This document shows positions 12,101 to 24,400 of a stretch of 64,000 nt of DNA, piece after piece. The first letter of the stretch is position 1. Each line of letters begins with the position of its first letter. The notes under the pieces are model-generated. The model saw only the letters and a list, made by a program, of their open reading frames with translations. It was not told the DNA's origin and did no database searches. A program made the position numbers and the translations under genes. This stretch comes from Edaphochlamys debaryana (lineage: Eukaryota > Chlorophyta > Chlorophyceae > Chlamydomonadales). The stretch spans positions 2,666,001-2,730,000 of the forward strand of contig JAEHOE010000002.1 in NCBI GenBank assembly GCA_016858145.1. The letters are read 5' to 3'.

Positions 12101-15100
12101 GCCTCGGGCCTATCCATCAGGGCTGTCGATCTGGACCCACCATCGCGACCTGCCTAGCGTGGGAGCCGTGAATGGTGTGGGTCGGGTCCGGTTCAGCTGG
12201 CGAGTAGCGGGCTGCTCCAAGCCGGCATCAGCATGGCAGTGTGACAAGCGGGGGGGTCACTGAACCTCCTGCTAAAACCCGACCCCGTGTCCTGTGTCCG
12301 GTGCTGCGGGTCCCCATGTGCTGGGGCTGGGTTTCAGGCAGGTGACTAAAGCTAAAACCTCACCGGCCAGAACCCTAAAACCTGACCCCGTGTCCTGTGC
12401 TGCTGTGGATTCCGGTGCCCAGGAGCCACGTGGTGGGGACGACGATGATGACGAGGACGAGGAGGGCGAGGGCCGCTTCGGGGGCGCCTACGGGGGCTCC
12501 TTCGGGCCCTTTGGTGAGGCGGCCTGGGAGCGACAGGGGGCTGGCCGGTGGCTGTGTGGTGCATCAGGATCAAAATTCAGTGTGGAGTGGAAGTCAACAA
12601 ACCTGGGCGTCCTCAACCTCACGCCCGCCCCTGCACCTGCGCCCGCCCCTGCACCTGCACCTACCCTGACCCTAACCCTGACCCTGTGCCTTGATCCGCG
12701 CAGGCCCCGGCGGCAGCACGCCCTGGCAGGGCGGCGGCGGCGGTGCGGGGGGCGGCGCGGAGCAGCCGGGGTTGGGGCGCCGGGGCCCGGCCGCGGGCGG
12801 TGCCCGGGTGGCCGGGGGCCACGACTGGGGCTCCCCCGCCGCAGCCAAGGCGGTGGAGACGCTGCTGTCCATGGGGGCGCAGGTGCGGGCGCGTGGGCGG
12901 CAATGCGTGAAGGCTATGTGTAATGCGTCAGGGCGTAGGGGCTGACGGCAGGGCTGCATGCGCTTCATACTCAATCGTACGTTGAGCGGGGGGCGCAGGA
13001 GCGGCTGTTTGTACGGCATGGCAGCATTCGTACCCCTTATGTATGGGACCATCGCTGCTTGCGCTCTTGCTGACACTTACTGTACTGCCCACCGCTGCCC
13101 CTGCGCAGGTTTTCCCCCCCGGCAGCAAGGAGCAGATGGATTGGGGCGTCCTGGCGGGTGGGTGGCTGGGCGCCGGGCCCTGGGTGCCAGGGGCAGCGTG
13201 GCGCGCCCTCTTCACGCGCGCCCTTCTCCTCCCTTTCCCCCCGTTGGCAATGAGGAATAGAAGTGCGCCATTAAGGACCCTCCCCTCTGCTCGAGATCCA
13301 GATCCAGATGAAAGATCCAGATTCAGATCCAGATCTAGATCCAAGATCGTCTCCCCCAACCCCCCAGGCTATGAGGAGCAGAAGCGCACCATAGAGGACT
13401 GCCTGCTGCTGCCGCTGCTGCGGCCCGACGTGTACGCGCAGCTCGCGAGGGCCACGCGGAAGACATTCGCGTCCAACCGCCCGCGGGCGGTGCTGTTTGA
13501 GGGACCGCCCGGCACCGGTAGGATGGGCCGCACCTCTGACGGGGCAGCACCTGTATTTGGTTTATGCATTCTGGCCCTCTCCATCCGCACTTTGCTACGC
13601 CCCCGTTCCGCCCCCTGCCCCGCCAACCTCTACCCATGTCACCTCCCCCCCCCACCACCCCCCAGGCAAGACCACGTCAGCACGAGTCATCTCCAGCCAG
13701 GCCGCAGTGCCGCTCATCTACCTCCCGCTGGAGGCGGTGCTGTCCAAGTGGTGGGTTTGGGGGGGGGGAGGGCAGACGGGTTGTGAGCTCGTAGTGGCTG
13801 GCTGGCTATGTAACAGCAGTCGGGACGATTGCGGGGCAGCTGCTGGGTGCCGGTACGGTCGCGCGGTTTGGGGAGCCCGGGTCACGCGTGGTCCGCGTGC
13901 TGTGAACGACATGTCTTGTGCGCCCGCCCGCATGCCTTGTGCGGAGCCCTGTCTGCTCTTGAACGTACGTGCCACCTCGTGACGACTCGCGCTCCCTACT
14001 GCTTATACGCCCCCCATACACACCCACCCACCCAGGTACGGGCAGTCGGAGCAGCAGCTGGGTGCGGTGTTCAAGGCGGCCGAGGCGCTGGGGGGAGCCA
14101 TCATCTTTCTTGACGAGCTGGACGCACTGGGGGGCAACCGGGAGGTGAGAGGGAAGGGAGGTGGGGATAGGGAGGGGTACTGGGGGGGGGGGGGTATACG
14201 GGAGATGAGGGAAGGGGTAGAGCGGGGGCCGGTAAGGGGTTTGCAGCAGTGCCCGAGCGTTGTGCGATGTAGTGTGACGCACCGCCCCCCTACCACATCC
14301 CCTCCACCCCCACAAACCCCCAGGGCGGCAACCTGCACGAGGTCTCCCGCCGCGTGCCCCCGTCCACCACAAAACACACACGCAGACCCCCTCAAACCCC
14401 TCTCCACCCCCCTCCGCCCCCCACCCCGATCCCCAACCCCCAGGGCGGCAACCTGCACGAGGTCTCCCGCCGCGTGCCCCCGTCCACCCCAAAACACACA
14501 CGCAGACCCCCTCAAACCCCCCTCCACCCCCCACCCCCACCCCCACCCCCACCCCGATCCCCCTCCCCCAGGGCGGCAACCTGCACGAGGTCTCCCGCCG
14601 CGTGCCCCCGTCCACCACAAAACACACACGCAGGCCCTCTCAGACCCCCCTCCACCCCCCTCCGCCCCCCACCCCGATCCCCACCCCCCAGGGCGGCAAC
14701 CTGCACGAGGTCTCCCGCCGCGTGCTGTCGGTGCTGCTGCGCGAGATGGAGGGCTTCGACGCCGACGCCAAGCGCACCGTGGTCATCGGGGCCACCAACC
14801 GCAAGACCGACCTCGACCCCGCGCTGCTGTCGCGGTTCGACCTGGTGCTCAGCTTCGGCCTGCCGGACGCGGCGTGCAGGTGGGGTTGCGGTGTGGGGTG
14901 TGGGGTTGCGGTGTGGGATGTGGGGCGGGGCGAGTGGTGGGGGGTGGGGGCGGGTGGGGGGGTGGCAGGCGGGAGTGGTTTAAGCAAGCCCGGCGGGGGG
15001 CTGGGCGCGTCTTGGAGGCGCAGTGCCTTCGGCAGCACGCGCAGCAGCGCCCCATCCACCCCACATTCACCAACCAACCAACCACCAACCGACCAACCGA

Positions 15101-15942
15101 CCAACCAACCAACCATCCAACCGACCACGTGCAGGGAGCTCATCCTGCGGCAGTACGCGCAGCAGCTGAGCGACAAGGAGCTGAGTCAGCTGGCGGAGCG
15201 CACCCCGGGCATGAGCGGCCGCGACCTCAGGGACGTGTGCGAGCACACGGAGCGGCGCTGGGCCAGCAAGGTGGGCCTGGGCGGGCCTGGAGGGTGGGCC
15301 TGTGTGGGCCTGCAGCGTGGGCCTGTGTGGGCCTGTGGGGCGTGCGTGCGGGGGCGGCAGGCCCGTTGTGGGCCAGAGGCGTGAGAGCCGCCACCGGCAG
15401 CCGCGGGCTTGACCTCTCAAACGGCTCGTGACTGGGCGCTTCTGCGGTGCAGAGCGGAACACGGCACCCTTCCACTTGGCAGTGCACAATAGGGTTCGCA
15501 TACACGGCTAATCAAGGGGATAGACCTCCCTTATAACCCCTTCTCGCCCCTGATCTAGGCCCCGCACCCTGCCTTCGGCCCCCCGGCCCGTCCCTCCCCT
15601 CCCCGCCCCAGATCATCCGTGGCGAGGCCAAGGCAATAGAACTCCCTCCCCGCTCGCCCCTGATCTAACCACCACGCCCTTCCTTTGGCCTGTAGGGTTT
15701 AGAGGTTACCGGCAGTACCTGATCCTCTCCTTGCCCCTCTGCCCCTCCCCTCCCCGACCCAGATCATCCGTGGCGAGGCCAAGGAGGCCTCCCTGCCCCC
15801 CCTGGCCGAGTACCTGGCCTCCGCCTCGGAGCGGGCATCTGCCGTACAGCGGACGCAGCAGCAGGCGGCGGAGGCGGGGGCGCTGCAGCGGCTGATCGCG
15901 GAGGGGGGGCGCTCGCTGCCCGGGTGGCTGAGGCGGGACTAG
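9158..15942 (+). CDS. AAA-type ATPase with long N-terminal region
   Basis: ATP-driven remodelling enzyme of the AAA family; substrate unknown. Seventeen phase-consistent exons: 9158-9559, 9763-9879, 10198-10287, 10484-10528, 10845-10967, 11095-11213, 11608-11694, 11899-11986, 12423-12513, 12704-12882, 13109-13157, 13368-13517, 13666-13750, 14036-14144, 14692-14879, 15135-15270, 15763-15942; 745 aa. The Ala-rich first 130 residues could be an organelle-targeting region. The middle is Gly-rich with an acidic run (DDDDEDEEGEG). The AAA module occupies about residues 465-680: YEEQKRTIEDCLLLPLLRP, Walker A FEGPPGTGKT (about 506-515), Walker B AIIFLDELDAL, sensor-1 VVIGATN, Arg finger in ALLSRFD, then SGRDLRDVCEHTERRWASK. 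Plants have homologues of this architecture; I do not assign a name. Two exons have tandemly duplicated 5' edges (see repeats). Confidence 0.9.
13295..13348. repeat. GATCCA-type microsatellite before an AAA exon
   Basis: Imperfect GATCCA/GATTCA repeats immediately upstream of the acceptor of exon 13368-13517. Confidence 0.85.
14322..14725 (+). repeat. Four-copy minisatellite carrying splice acceptor and exon start
   Basis: A 120-128 bp unit occurs four times. Each copy contains a pyrimidine tract, a CAG acceptor and the same 33 coding bases (GGNLHEVSRRV), starting at 14324, 14444, 14572 and 14692. Only the last copy runs on into the rest of the AAA exon (LSVLLREMEGF). The first three are followed by intron-like sequence without a good donor. 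Confidence 0.95.
15609..15784 (+). repeat. Duplicated 5' edge of the last AAA exon
   Basis: The acceptor plus first bases of the terminal exon (IIRGEAK) appear at 15609-15633 and 15760-15784, identical over 25 bp. Splicing to the first copy would read IIRGEAKAIELPPRSPLI and stop, truncating the C-terminus by about 40 residues. Confidence 0.9.
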
Positions 15943-16830
15943 GGAGGGGCGGGGTGAAGGAGGGCGGGCGGGCGGCAGGGGGTGGGCCGTGGACTTGGAG
16001 GAAGGCGGGCCTTGCAGGGTAGTGCTGCTGTGGGGCTGGCTGAGGCGGGACTCGCTATGTTAGGTGGAGGCCTTGGAGGCGCAGGCAGGCGGTGCGGCGA
16101 GGGGGGGCTGGAGTACTGCTGGCTGGGACACTGCTGGCTGGGTTGGGCCGCGACTAGCGGGCTTGGAAGAAGGTCGGCCTTGCGGCTTGGCGGCCTGGGG
16201 GCGCAGAAACGCGCAGGCAGCCCAGTGGCTGTGTGGGGCAGGGGTAGAAGAACATCAACGAAGCGAGGCGCTTGGTTGTGGTGTGGCGTGGGGCTGGGGT
16301 GGATGAGAGGATGGGGCCGGGGCGCAGGGGTGTGAGGCAGCAACGTGGGGGCGAGGGGGTGCCGTGGCCGGCGTGCGGCACGGAGGCTTGTGGCGGAAGG
16401 TCAGGACGGGAGCAAACCCTGGGGAGCAACCACCCTGCTGCGTGGTCTGCAAGCCTGATGCTCCATGCGCGCACCGGTGCCAGGTACCTGGCCCGTGTCC
16501 CGTGCCCGTCTACGGTGGGCAGCGGAGCCAGACGGAGCCAGACGGGTTGAGTCCAGGTGCCCAACGTGCCCGACACAGCAAACAATATTTACAACAGTTA
16601 AAGCCTTCAAGGGGCCGCCGTCGACCCGTGCAGAGTCTGGCGAAACTATCCCCCCACGAACGCCCCCCAGTCAACGCACCCGCGCAGACACACAGAAGGG
16701 GTGCACAGAGAACAGTCATCGACCCCTCTTTCAGGGGCTGTCCTGCCCCTGTCTCCACAACGAACCATGCCTGCAAGCCAAAGCAGCGCAGACCCAATAG
16801 CTAACACAGCATCGATAGCTAGGTGCTGCC
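15943..16830. other. Convergent 3' region, no gene seen
   Basis: Lies between the stop of the AAA ATPase (plus) and the stop of haloperoxidase-like copy A (minus). No protein-like reading frame; presumed 3' UTRs. Confidence 0.6.
16589..16593 (-). promoter_or_regulatory. Candidate TGTAA signal for haloperoxidase-like copy A
   Basis: TGTAA on the minus strand about 240 nt after the stop codon, within an AT-richer patch. Confidence 0.45.
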
Positions 16831-19800
16831 TTAGCACTTGGCTCCCGCGAGCTTGGGGTAGAGCTTGAGGATGCGGTTCTTCCAGACCGACTTAGTCACG
16901 CCCTTGCAGAGGTCGTAGCCGGCGTCCATACCCGGGCGGAAGTGGGATCCGCCGATGATACGAGCCTCCTTGCAGTGGTGCAGGTACTCCTGTGATCACA
17001 GGACAGGGGAGAGGCAGGGAGGGTGGGGTGAGGACGCTAGGTGTATGACTGGATGTAGGACTGGATGCTAGTCAGCAGATCACCCCCAGCCCAGAGAACT
17101 GAGATGCAAGAAGCCCCCAACTTCACGCCATGGCCCACTGACCTGCACGTTGTGGATGGTGAGCGTGGTGTCCTGCAGGGGCGACATCTCGGGCTCGCGC
17201 AGGGAGCAGCCCTTGGGCGTGGTGAAGGTGATGGGCGGGTCGAAGACCGAGGCCTTGGGGTTGCTGTCGCCGCCCTGCCACAGCTCCATCCACTCGTTCA
17301 GGACCGTGCACCAGCAAATGGCACCCGAGGGGAACTCGCCCTCATTGTAGGTTCCCACGTAGGGGCGCCAGTCCCTGGGGAGGCCGAACACAGGCCAGGG
17401 GAAGGCACGCACAACGGGGTCAGCACACCAAAGGCCAGACACGGAGAGTTCTCGGGAATCCCGGGGCTCCAGGGGGATCCCGCAGGGCCGCAACTCAATG
17501 CCACCAATCAAGCTGATACCAGGAGAGGCATGCAGCAGCGCGGACCAACCCCCCTCCGCCCAGTCTCCACTCGGGGATACCCGCCCTCAGCAGACTAAGC
17601 GCTGCACCATGCCCAGCCCTTCCAAGCCCGGGGACCCCTCCGCTCACTTGGCGGGGTAAGTGGCCTTGCCCACGCCCGGTCCGCCGTACGCCGTGACGGG
17701 CTGATCGCCGTACAGCCACCGTACGGCAGATGCGGGGCGGACGGTGTCGAACTTGACCTTCTCCCGCAGGATCACGCCGGTCTGGAGGTCCGTCTGCGCA
17801 GAGGAAATGCAGGGGGAGATGCAGTGGGGGGTCGGTGTAAGGTGGTACAGCCAAGTGCGCGCGTTTCAGCCAAGGAGCTAGCGTGGGGTTGCGGTCTTAA
17901 CCCAACCGATGTGGCGTGCGGAGGGCCTCGTCGCACCCAAGCAAGCGAGGCACTCACCGAGATGACGCTCATGAGGGCAAAGGCCATGCCGTCAATCATC
18001 GACATCTTCTTGTGGGCGCGGAACTGCACAAGGTACACGAGGGGCGAGGGCCAAATGGGGCATGGGTCAACACGTGAGGCATGGGGCTACGTAGGGACTT
18101 CTTGTGCGTGGGCGCGGAACTGTGGGAGCAGGAGGGGTACGCAGGTAGGGGGGCATGGGCCGATGGGCCAGGCAAAGCAACGGGACGACGAGGAACCCTG
18201 CCCTTGCCCCTGGGCCTGTATGACTCCCGGCCCTGCTGCACGCGTAACGTGCTCCAGCAGGACATGGCATGTCCGCCAAACACCAGGGATCATACCGCCC
18301 CCATCTCTTCTTCTTCTGCCAAGCAAGCCTCTGCCCCACGCGCCTGCAGCATGGTGTAGAGCATGAAGGGCTGCGGCCCGATGAGCTCGGCGATGAGCTT
18401 GGTGGTGTCGTTGAGGTTGGCCGAGTAGTCCAGGATCTCGTCCACCACAGCCTTGTAGGTGGCGGGGTTCTCGCAGTCCCAGTTGGTCAGCGTGCTGAGA
18501 GGAGGGAAAGAGGGGAGGTTTGGGGGGGGAGGGGGAGGGGGGAGGGGGACGGATGAAGTGAGGCTTTTGTGACGTTACGCCACCCTGGGGCCCAGCGGAC
18601 GAGGAACGTCGCTAGGCCTCCCTTCACAGGGCTCACCGGTTCGCCACCTCATCCTTGTCGACAAAGAACATCTTGACCTTGGGGGCGTACGGCAGCAGAT
18701 GCGTCTGGATCCAGATCTTGCCGCGGCCGTCAGTCTCGTGCAGCGGCTGCCAGCGGCAGGGGTACGGCAGATCCCACGGCGGGTTGACGGGAGCGTAGTT
18801 CGTGTAGTCAGTGTACGGGAACTTGTTGATCGTACGGCTCATGGATCCGTCGTAGTTCCAGCCGGCATCCATCATCCATTTGTACGTCACCTGGGCGGGC
18901 ATGAGGGAGAGCGAGAATTTGTGCCCGGGCGGGGCAGCCGGCGGGGTAAAGCGGGTGGCAACGGACATGGGGACAACCCTGCGCGGTATGACATGGGTGG
19001 CCCCGGCCAAACCCAGCCCGCTGCTTAGAGGAGTTACAGCGCTGCCTGCCAGCCCAGCTCGTACTCAGCCCCCACGCCTGGATCGCATCGGTACGTACCT
19101 CAGCCGCACGGTAGCCAACGCACTCGGGGGTCATCCACGACAGTTTGCTGCCGTCACACACGGCATTCCAGTTGAACGCGTCGGCGGGCTTGGCCGTCTC
19201 GACAATCTGCATGCACCGCCGACCAGCAGGGGGCCAATCATGGACCAGGCAAGCGTTGAGATGTATGGCTGGTGAAGTGGGCGACAAGCCCATGTGGTTG
19301 GAGGGATCCAGCTAGAGCGTGCGTGGCGGGTGAAAGCCATGACGCTGAGGACCTAGGGATGGACCCGGAAGAGCCAACGCCTCCTAACGCTTCGACAGGC
19401 CTGACGGGAAGCGAGATGGACACCGCGACAAGGCACTCTTCATGGACGCCAACGGCAGGCACGCACCTTCTTAGACGCTGCCCCCAGGACGGGGTCGATC
19501 ATTTGGTGGAACTTCATGTAAGCGGCCGCGGCGGCACGGTTCATGTTGCGCAGCGTGCGCTGGCGCTTGGGTCGCCTGAGTGGTGCAGGGAGCGAGGAGG
19601 GAACTGTTGTTAGGGTGGGGAAGGGGAGAAAGGCGTAGGAGGGCGGGACAGGGCGGGAAAGGGCGGGGAAGGGCGGGAAAGGGCGGGGAAGGGCCGGGGG
19701 AAGGCCGGGGCGGGTCCAATCGGGTAGCCCCGGGGGAACCCTTGCTGCGTTGCTGGGCATAACCGTGAGGGTGACACGCACCTGGACACGCCCATTTCGA

Positions 19801-20224
19801 TGGCGGGGTTGGCGCTGCAGTCGTAGAGCGCAACGGCGTTCCAACCCAGAACGGCCCAAGAGCTCAGCTGCGAGATGTAGGGGTTGGACCCCGACTGCGG
19901 GGTGGCACGCACGGGATGGACGAGATGAAGCAGCGGTCCCTCTTCCTTTGGTGAGCAAAACCCAGGACGGCTTCGGCAGTTCTGCGCTCTTACCGCGACC
20001 ACCAGCGAGATCATCTGGTTGAAGTGCAGGTTGTCCCACACCGAGTGCTCGCCATCGAAGTCAAGTTGCGACGGAGGCGACAGGCAGCGCCGCGGGGGGC
20101 CAAGGTCGATAACATTGGGCACAACATCGCCGGGCTTGCCCCAGTTGCCAGCAGGGAGCACAGCAGACGCAACGCTGAGGCTGATGAGCCCCAGCAGCAC
20201 GGCTACGCGGCCGCGAGGATACAT
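16831..20224 (-). CDS. Secreted vanadium-haloperoxidase/PAP2-like protein, copy A
   Basis: Fold related to vanadium haloperoxidases and PAP2 phosphatases, inferred from order and spacing of active-site motifs. Exons (minus): 19994-20224, 19782-19894, 19467-19575, 19099-19206, 18637-18890, 18344-18494, 17958-18023, 17648-17793, 17143-17374, 16831-16989; 522 aa, phases all close. The N-terminus RVAVLLGLISLSVASA is a signal peptide. Motifs: K-x6-RP in REKVKFDTVRPASAVRW; FPSGA where haloperoxidases have PSGH; ARIIGGSHFRPGMDAG for the R-x5-H vanadate/phosphate ligand motif. It is an inverted paralogue of the gene at 57584-61328, about 85-90 percent identical by eye. Unlike that copy it has no intron between VPN and VIDLGPP. 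The intron after 18344 starts GC rather than GT. Activity is doubtful because the PSGH histidine is missing. Confidence 0.8.
19618..19720. repeat. GGGCGGGAAA minisatellite in copy A intron
   Basis: Tandem GGGCGGGAAA/GGGCGGGGAA units within the intron between exons 19782-19894 and 19467-19575; the matching intron of copy C (about 58375-58480) is almost identical. Confidence 0.85.
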
Positions 20225-21415
20225 GGCCAACACCACAATTGTATGTCGGCCGTGTCGGCCGTGTGTCATCAACGTGCGGCGTTGTAATAGGCTTGAATGG
20301 GCGAACAGAGGCTTTTTATAGCCCCCCGGGCGGCGGAACGTACAGCTCCGCCCCATCCGGCGTGACGACGAAACTGGCTGCCGGGGCGCGAGCCTCCCAA
20401 CGGCACGCATAATGCGCGTTCCCGGACCGTCGACTCCGCCCCAACACTTGTGGGCTGTGCCCGCGCAGCCCGAACCTGACTTCCTGACGACCCGTTTACG
20501 CCCGCCGTTTACAGCGTCGGCCCTTGCTCGCGAGGCCGACACGGGGTCTGACATACATACCGAGACACATATACATGCTGTGTCCATCAGTTTCAAGAGT
20601 AGCGATCGCGGGGACGCCCCTACCTGAGCGTGGATTCCGACCATTGGGGACACTTTTTAAGGCTGGATGGGCCCCTCTCGCGTAACCGTGCATATTGATC
20701 GATACAGCGTAGCACGGTGTAGTCGCCGGTCGCAATGTGTAGCGGTATAAAACCGAGGCCGAACATCCGCTGCTGCAGTCGCATCGTGCGCGGCCTACCT
20801 TCAGGACCAAGCATTTGTTGGTGCGCGTAGATGAACGAGCCAGCTATCCAGACACAGCCCTGGGGTGCCAGCATCTCCTGTTAGCCGCAAGCCTGCGAAC
20901 CCGACATGCCGTGATGTTGGGCGGGGTGCCCGCCGCATCCCGACTCCAGAGGCATGATCAGCACCCGGTTGCGTACCCAAGGTAGTCAGCACCAGCCCCG
21001 AATACGGAAGAAGAACCACTTGACGTCTCCCTGACCCGAGAGGCAGCTCGGGACTGACCATTGATAGGGTACCCAGCCCGATCCAGCACCTAGCTACCCC
21101 TGCCCTGCCTCCCCGCATCTCCCCGGTTGTGATTGCGGCACCTGCCCTGCACTGGCACTTGAGCACAAGCAATACTCCGAGCTCGCGCTTCGATCGCGCG
21201 CTGCAGTCTATCCCGACCCCTCCTTAAGTTTCTGAAGCCCTCCGCCTGCCCAACCCTTACTCACGCTCGCGTCCCACGCACGTCTCCTCCGCCCCCAAAG
21301 TGCGTGCTTTGTCCGTACACTCAGTATGGCGCGCTCCCTCGCCGCTCCACCCCGAATACACAGTGCCGTACCGGTATCTCGCGCTCGAGATCCAGATCCC
21401 AAACCTGATTCAGAT
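20225..21415. other. Intergenic, one unexplained minus ORF
   Basis: Promoter side of copy A and 3' side of the sulfotransferase. TATAAAA at about 20744 (plus) has no obvious gene behind it. A minus ORF at 20620-20874 (84 codons, ATG start) looks more protein-like than its surroundings but matches no family I recognise. Confidence 0.4.
20314..20320 (-). promoter_or_regulatory. TATA box of haloperoxidase-like copy A
   Basis: TATAAAAAG on the minus strand about 95 nt before the ATG. The paralogue at 57584 has TATAAA at a comparable distance. Confidence 0.6.
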
Positions 21416-24400
21416 CTACAGCTCGTCGCGGTTCCACTTCTCGTAGCGAGGATCTCCGGTGACCTGCGCCAGCTTCGTGTTGTACGGCTTGTACAGATCT
21501 TTGAGGATCTTCTTGGCCTCGGGCTGGATCGGCTCCTGGCCGCTGGCGTACGTGGGGGCCTTGGGCAGGCTCGTCTGCGCACGAAGGGACGGAGGGCGGG
21601 AAACCGAACAGACCGGTAGGGTTTAGGGCGCAAGAGGCGCGACAAAGGACGTCTAGGAGTGCATGGGGGCCCAGAGAGACGCGGACGGGCACCTCGCGGC
21701 TGCCCCCGCGCGCCAGTGCCTCCACCACGCCACCAACCACCAAAACCGCCACACGCACCATGTCCTTCATGACGGTCTCGTTGGCCTTAGTCAGCCCCAG
21801 AAAGTCAACCACCCGCTCCAACGTGGCTGCCTCATTGTTGAAGTATTCGTCAGCGTCGATGATGAGCCAGTGTGAGGGCGGGATGAAGCGCTGCCAGATC
21901 TCCAGGAAGAGGCCGTACATGCCGCGCATGAGCTGGCATTAGGTAAGGGGGAGAAGGGGTCAGGAGGAGGGGAGGTACGGGGGACGCGGGAAGGGAACCG
22001 GGTAGCACCGGGTAGGCTGCAAGCGGGGCTCCTTCCGGGCCCTCTCCACGCGTGCTTTCACACGGGTCGGCGCAAGCCGCCCGGGCCCGCTGCGCAGTCC
22101 CCTGGTCGGTCCCCCCGCGCTCGGGCCTACCCCCCCTCACGCCGCCCACTCGTGCTCGGGCTTACCCCGCGCCCGCACCCCACAGCCGCCCCCTCACCCC
22201 TCCGCAGCGCACCATCAGTCCACGCGGCCCACGCCGGCCCCTCCCCCATGCGCCGTCCCCACCTGAAGGAAGTAGATCTTCTCCTCCCACCCCCGTTTCA
22301 ATCAGCCGCCCTTTGCAGCCTCCACTGACATGAAACTACCGTAGATTCTCTCCTCTACCTCCTCGAATACTCACGCGGCCCACGACCCGCCCCACCCCAA
22401 AACCCACCTGGTCCGCGTGGAAGTAGATCTTCTCCTCCCTGCTGCCCAGTGCCTCGAACACGAGCGCGCACCGCTCCTCGCCGTAGTCGCGGGCGCAGTC
22501 GCGGAAGGCGCCCACCTTGGGGGGGGGGGGGTGGAGGGAGGGAGCGTGGGGGGGCGGGGCGGGGGTGATGTTTGACGAGTTAAAGTTTGGATAGCCCAGA
22601 AGGTGTGGCAGCGGCCAGCGAGCCCGATGCTGTGTGCTGGCGGGGCAGGGGGATGAGAGGGACCGCAAGCCATCAAGCCCGCAGCTCGGCCTAGCTCGTC
22701 CCGCGGGCGGCTTGCACATCCCCAGGCTCCCTCCGCCCGGCCCCGGACCCCGGCCCCACCTGCTCCTTCACATAGGCCGTGAAGCCGGCACTGCTCTTGC
22801 CTGAGGGGTGGAGGGCAGGAGGAGGCGGGAGGCGGGCCGGGGGGGCGGGTCAGGAGGGCAGGAGGAGGAGGCAGGCGGGTCAAGAGGGAGGCGAAGAGGG
22901 TGGGGGCAAGGGGAGGAGCGCAAGGGTTCGGGCAGACGGGGGAAGGGAGGCGGGGCATGAAAGAGGTGAAGAGGCGGGGGGAACGGGGCTCAGGGAGCAA
23001 GGGGCGGGAGGCGTGTGCGGGTCGCGGAGGCAGGGCCCCGCAAGCCTGCATAGGTAACTCAGTGCCCCCGCAATGTGTGGATGCCGCCTTTTGTATAACC
23101 CGGCCCCCTGCAATGCGGCCGGCCGTGCAGTACGGTGCCGTACTCACCGTACTTGGTGTGGTAGTGCGGGTAGTTGTGGTACGCGCTGTACAGCCGCGCG
23201 ATGGGCTCCCGTACCAGTACGATCATCTTGGGCGGCCGCGCGCCGTACACCGCCCGTATCAGCAGCGGGTTGTGCTGCTCCGTCTCGTAGTCAATCCCGG
23301 CGGTCGCGGCTTTCTGCATCGTACGGTATCACACCGGCAGCCCCTTCAGCACCTATCGTCTTCAGGGCCCTAGCTAACCCTATCCATTAGGGTACCGTCG
23401 CGCCCTGCTTCTGCGCTAGGGCTAGCTAACCCTATCCATTAGGGTACCGTCGCGCCCTGCTTCTGCGCTAGGGCTAGCTAACCCTATCCATTAGGGTACC
23501 GTCGCGCCCTGCTTCTGCGCTAGGGCTAGCTAACCCTATCCACATACCCAGCACGTCCCGGCCCGCAGACGTCCGTGTCGACAGGCAACACATCGGCAGG
23601 CCGCACGTTCAGCGCCCTGCCCGCCGGGCCAAGCAAGCGAGGACCACACCCCATCTTGCCCATCCCCCCATCCCCATCCCCACCCCGCCCCACCCCTCGG
23701 TCCGCTGCGAGGCTGCTGTTGTAGCACTTGCGGCCCATGCAGTCGTGGACGGGCTCCACCTGCGGGGGCGGAGGGGGGCGGAGGGGGGAAAGGGCAGGCG
23801 TGACGTGACACGTGGGTTTTGGGGTGACACGTGCGGGCCTGGCACCTGCGCCCCATGCAGTCATGCACGGGCTCCACCTGGGGTAGGGGGGTTGGGGGCG
23901 TGTGAGGATGGGGTTGGGGGCGCGGGCGGATGACACGTGGGGTTGGGGGTTGTCACGTGAGGGGTTGCAGGGGCTGGCCGTGCGTGCCTCTGGCCCACAG
24001 GAACCCGCCCCTTCCCACCCCGGAAGGGCGCGGGTGACGCCTCTCACTCCTCCACTCAGGCCTCAGCGCCTCTTCCCGGTACCTGCCCCACCTCGGGGAT
24101 CAGCCCTCGGGCCCCCGTCCCTTGGGCCCATGCGCCCATTGCTGGCCCCGCCGTGCGCCGTCCTGCCCGCGCCCCTTGCCCTGCCCCCGCCCCCTATGCT
24201 CCAGGCCCAGCACCCTCCGCAGCATGCTTCCCAGGATGCATCCCATGGCCCATGGCCGGCGCCATGCCCCCGTGGCTGGTCCGCTATACCCCCGTGACTC
24301 GCCCCCCCTTCCCTGCCCCGGCCCCTGCCCCCCTGCGCTCCAGTGCCCTCTACACCCCATGCTTCCCGGGGTACATCCCACCCGCCCCACCCCTCCCACC

